Positions 5,134 to 5,180 of a stretch of 5,180 nt of DNA are shown piece after piece. The stretch is from Pseudomonadota bacterium (GTDB lineage: Bacteria > Myxococcota > Myxococcia > Myxococcales > Vulgatibacteraceae). The stretch spans positions 1-5,180 of the forward strand of contig JAEZJH010000364.1 of NCBI GenBank assembly GCA_023436385.1, read 5' to 3'. The position numbers and the translations under genes were made by a program. The notes under the pieces are model-generated. The model ran no database searches. It saw only the letters and a list, made by a program, of their open reading frames with translations, and was not told the origin of the DNA. Every line of letters begins with the position of its first letter. Positions within the stretch are counted from its first letter, which is position 1.

Positions 5134-5180
5134 GGCTGCCGCTACCGGTGAAGGCGTGGGGCGTTCACCAAGTCCTGCCC
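5134..5180. repeat. Stem-loop repeat element, copy B (cut by the window edge)
   Basis: This sequence begins 9 bases after the kinase stop and aligns with 1745-1792, sharing CGCTACCGG, AGGCGT, GGGGCGTTCAC and CCTGCCC. The position of the hairpin 1 left arm reads CAAGTCCTG (5169-5177) instead of GGAAACCTG. The right arm would fall outside the window. Both copies follow the stop codon of a plus-strand gene in the same orientation. Confidence 0.7.

Overview
The window is very GC-rich bacterial DNA whose real genes nearly always end codons in G or C. RecJ, a GAF/histidine-kinase protein, a signal-peptide protein with a possible lipobox and strong AGGAGG-type ribosome binding sites fit a high-GC bacterium with a Gram-negative-like envelope (for example Myxococcota, Acidobacteriota or relatives). 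That placement is inference from style, not from a marker gene.

Layout. (1) Positions 2-1594, plus strand: most of recJ, the single-strand DNA 5'-3' exonuclease, with its first few dozen codons outside the window. (2) 1595-1851: non-coding sequence of different texture, first a TTGG-rich stretch with short repeats, then two adjacent stem-loops that share one apical sequence. A related 47-base copy of the repeat core lies at 5134-5180, just after the last gene. (3) 1848-2051, minus: a 67-residue YHS-domain protein whose stop codon lies inside the second stem-loop. (4) 2052-2500: about 450 bases with no convincing gene, only GC-rich inverted repeats. (5) 2501-2938 and 3002-3367, both minus: a small exported protein, probably a lipoprotein, and upstream of it a single-domain cupin. 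They are 63 bases apart and probably co-transcribed, cupin first. (6) 3368-3741: a divergent intergenic region with a nested inverted repeat at 3611-3646. (7) 3742-5124, plus: a complete soluble GAF-HisKA-HATPase histidine kinase with no receiver domain or partner regulator in view.

The genes do not form one recognisable pathway. RecJ is DNA repair. The kinase is a cytoplasmic sensor, divergent from the cupin/exported-protein pair, and the shared 374-base region could hold control sites for both sides. The most unusual content is the stem-loop repeat found downstream of both recJ and the kinase gene. One arm differs between the copies, which gives a specific covariation prediction for the sequence just beyond the right edge. 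I found no phage, CRISPR, transposase, tRNA or rRNA, and no clear new multi-gene system.
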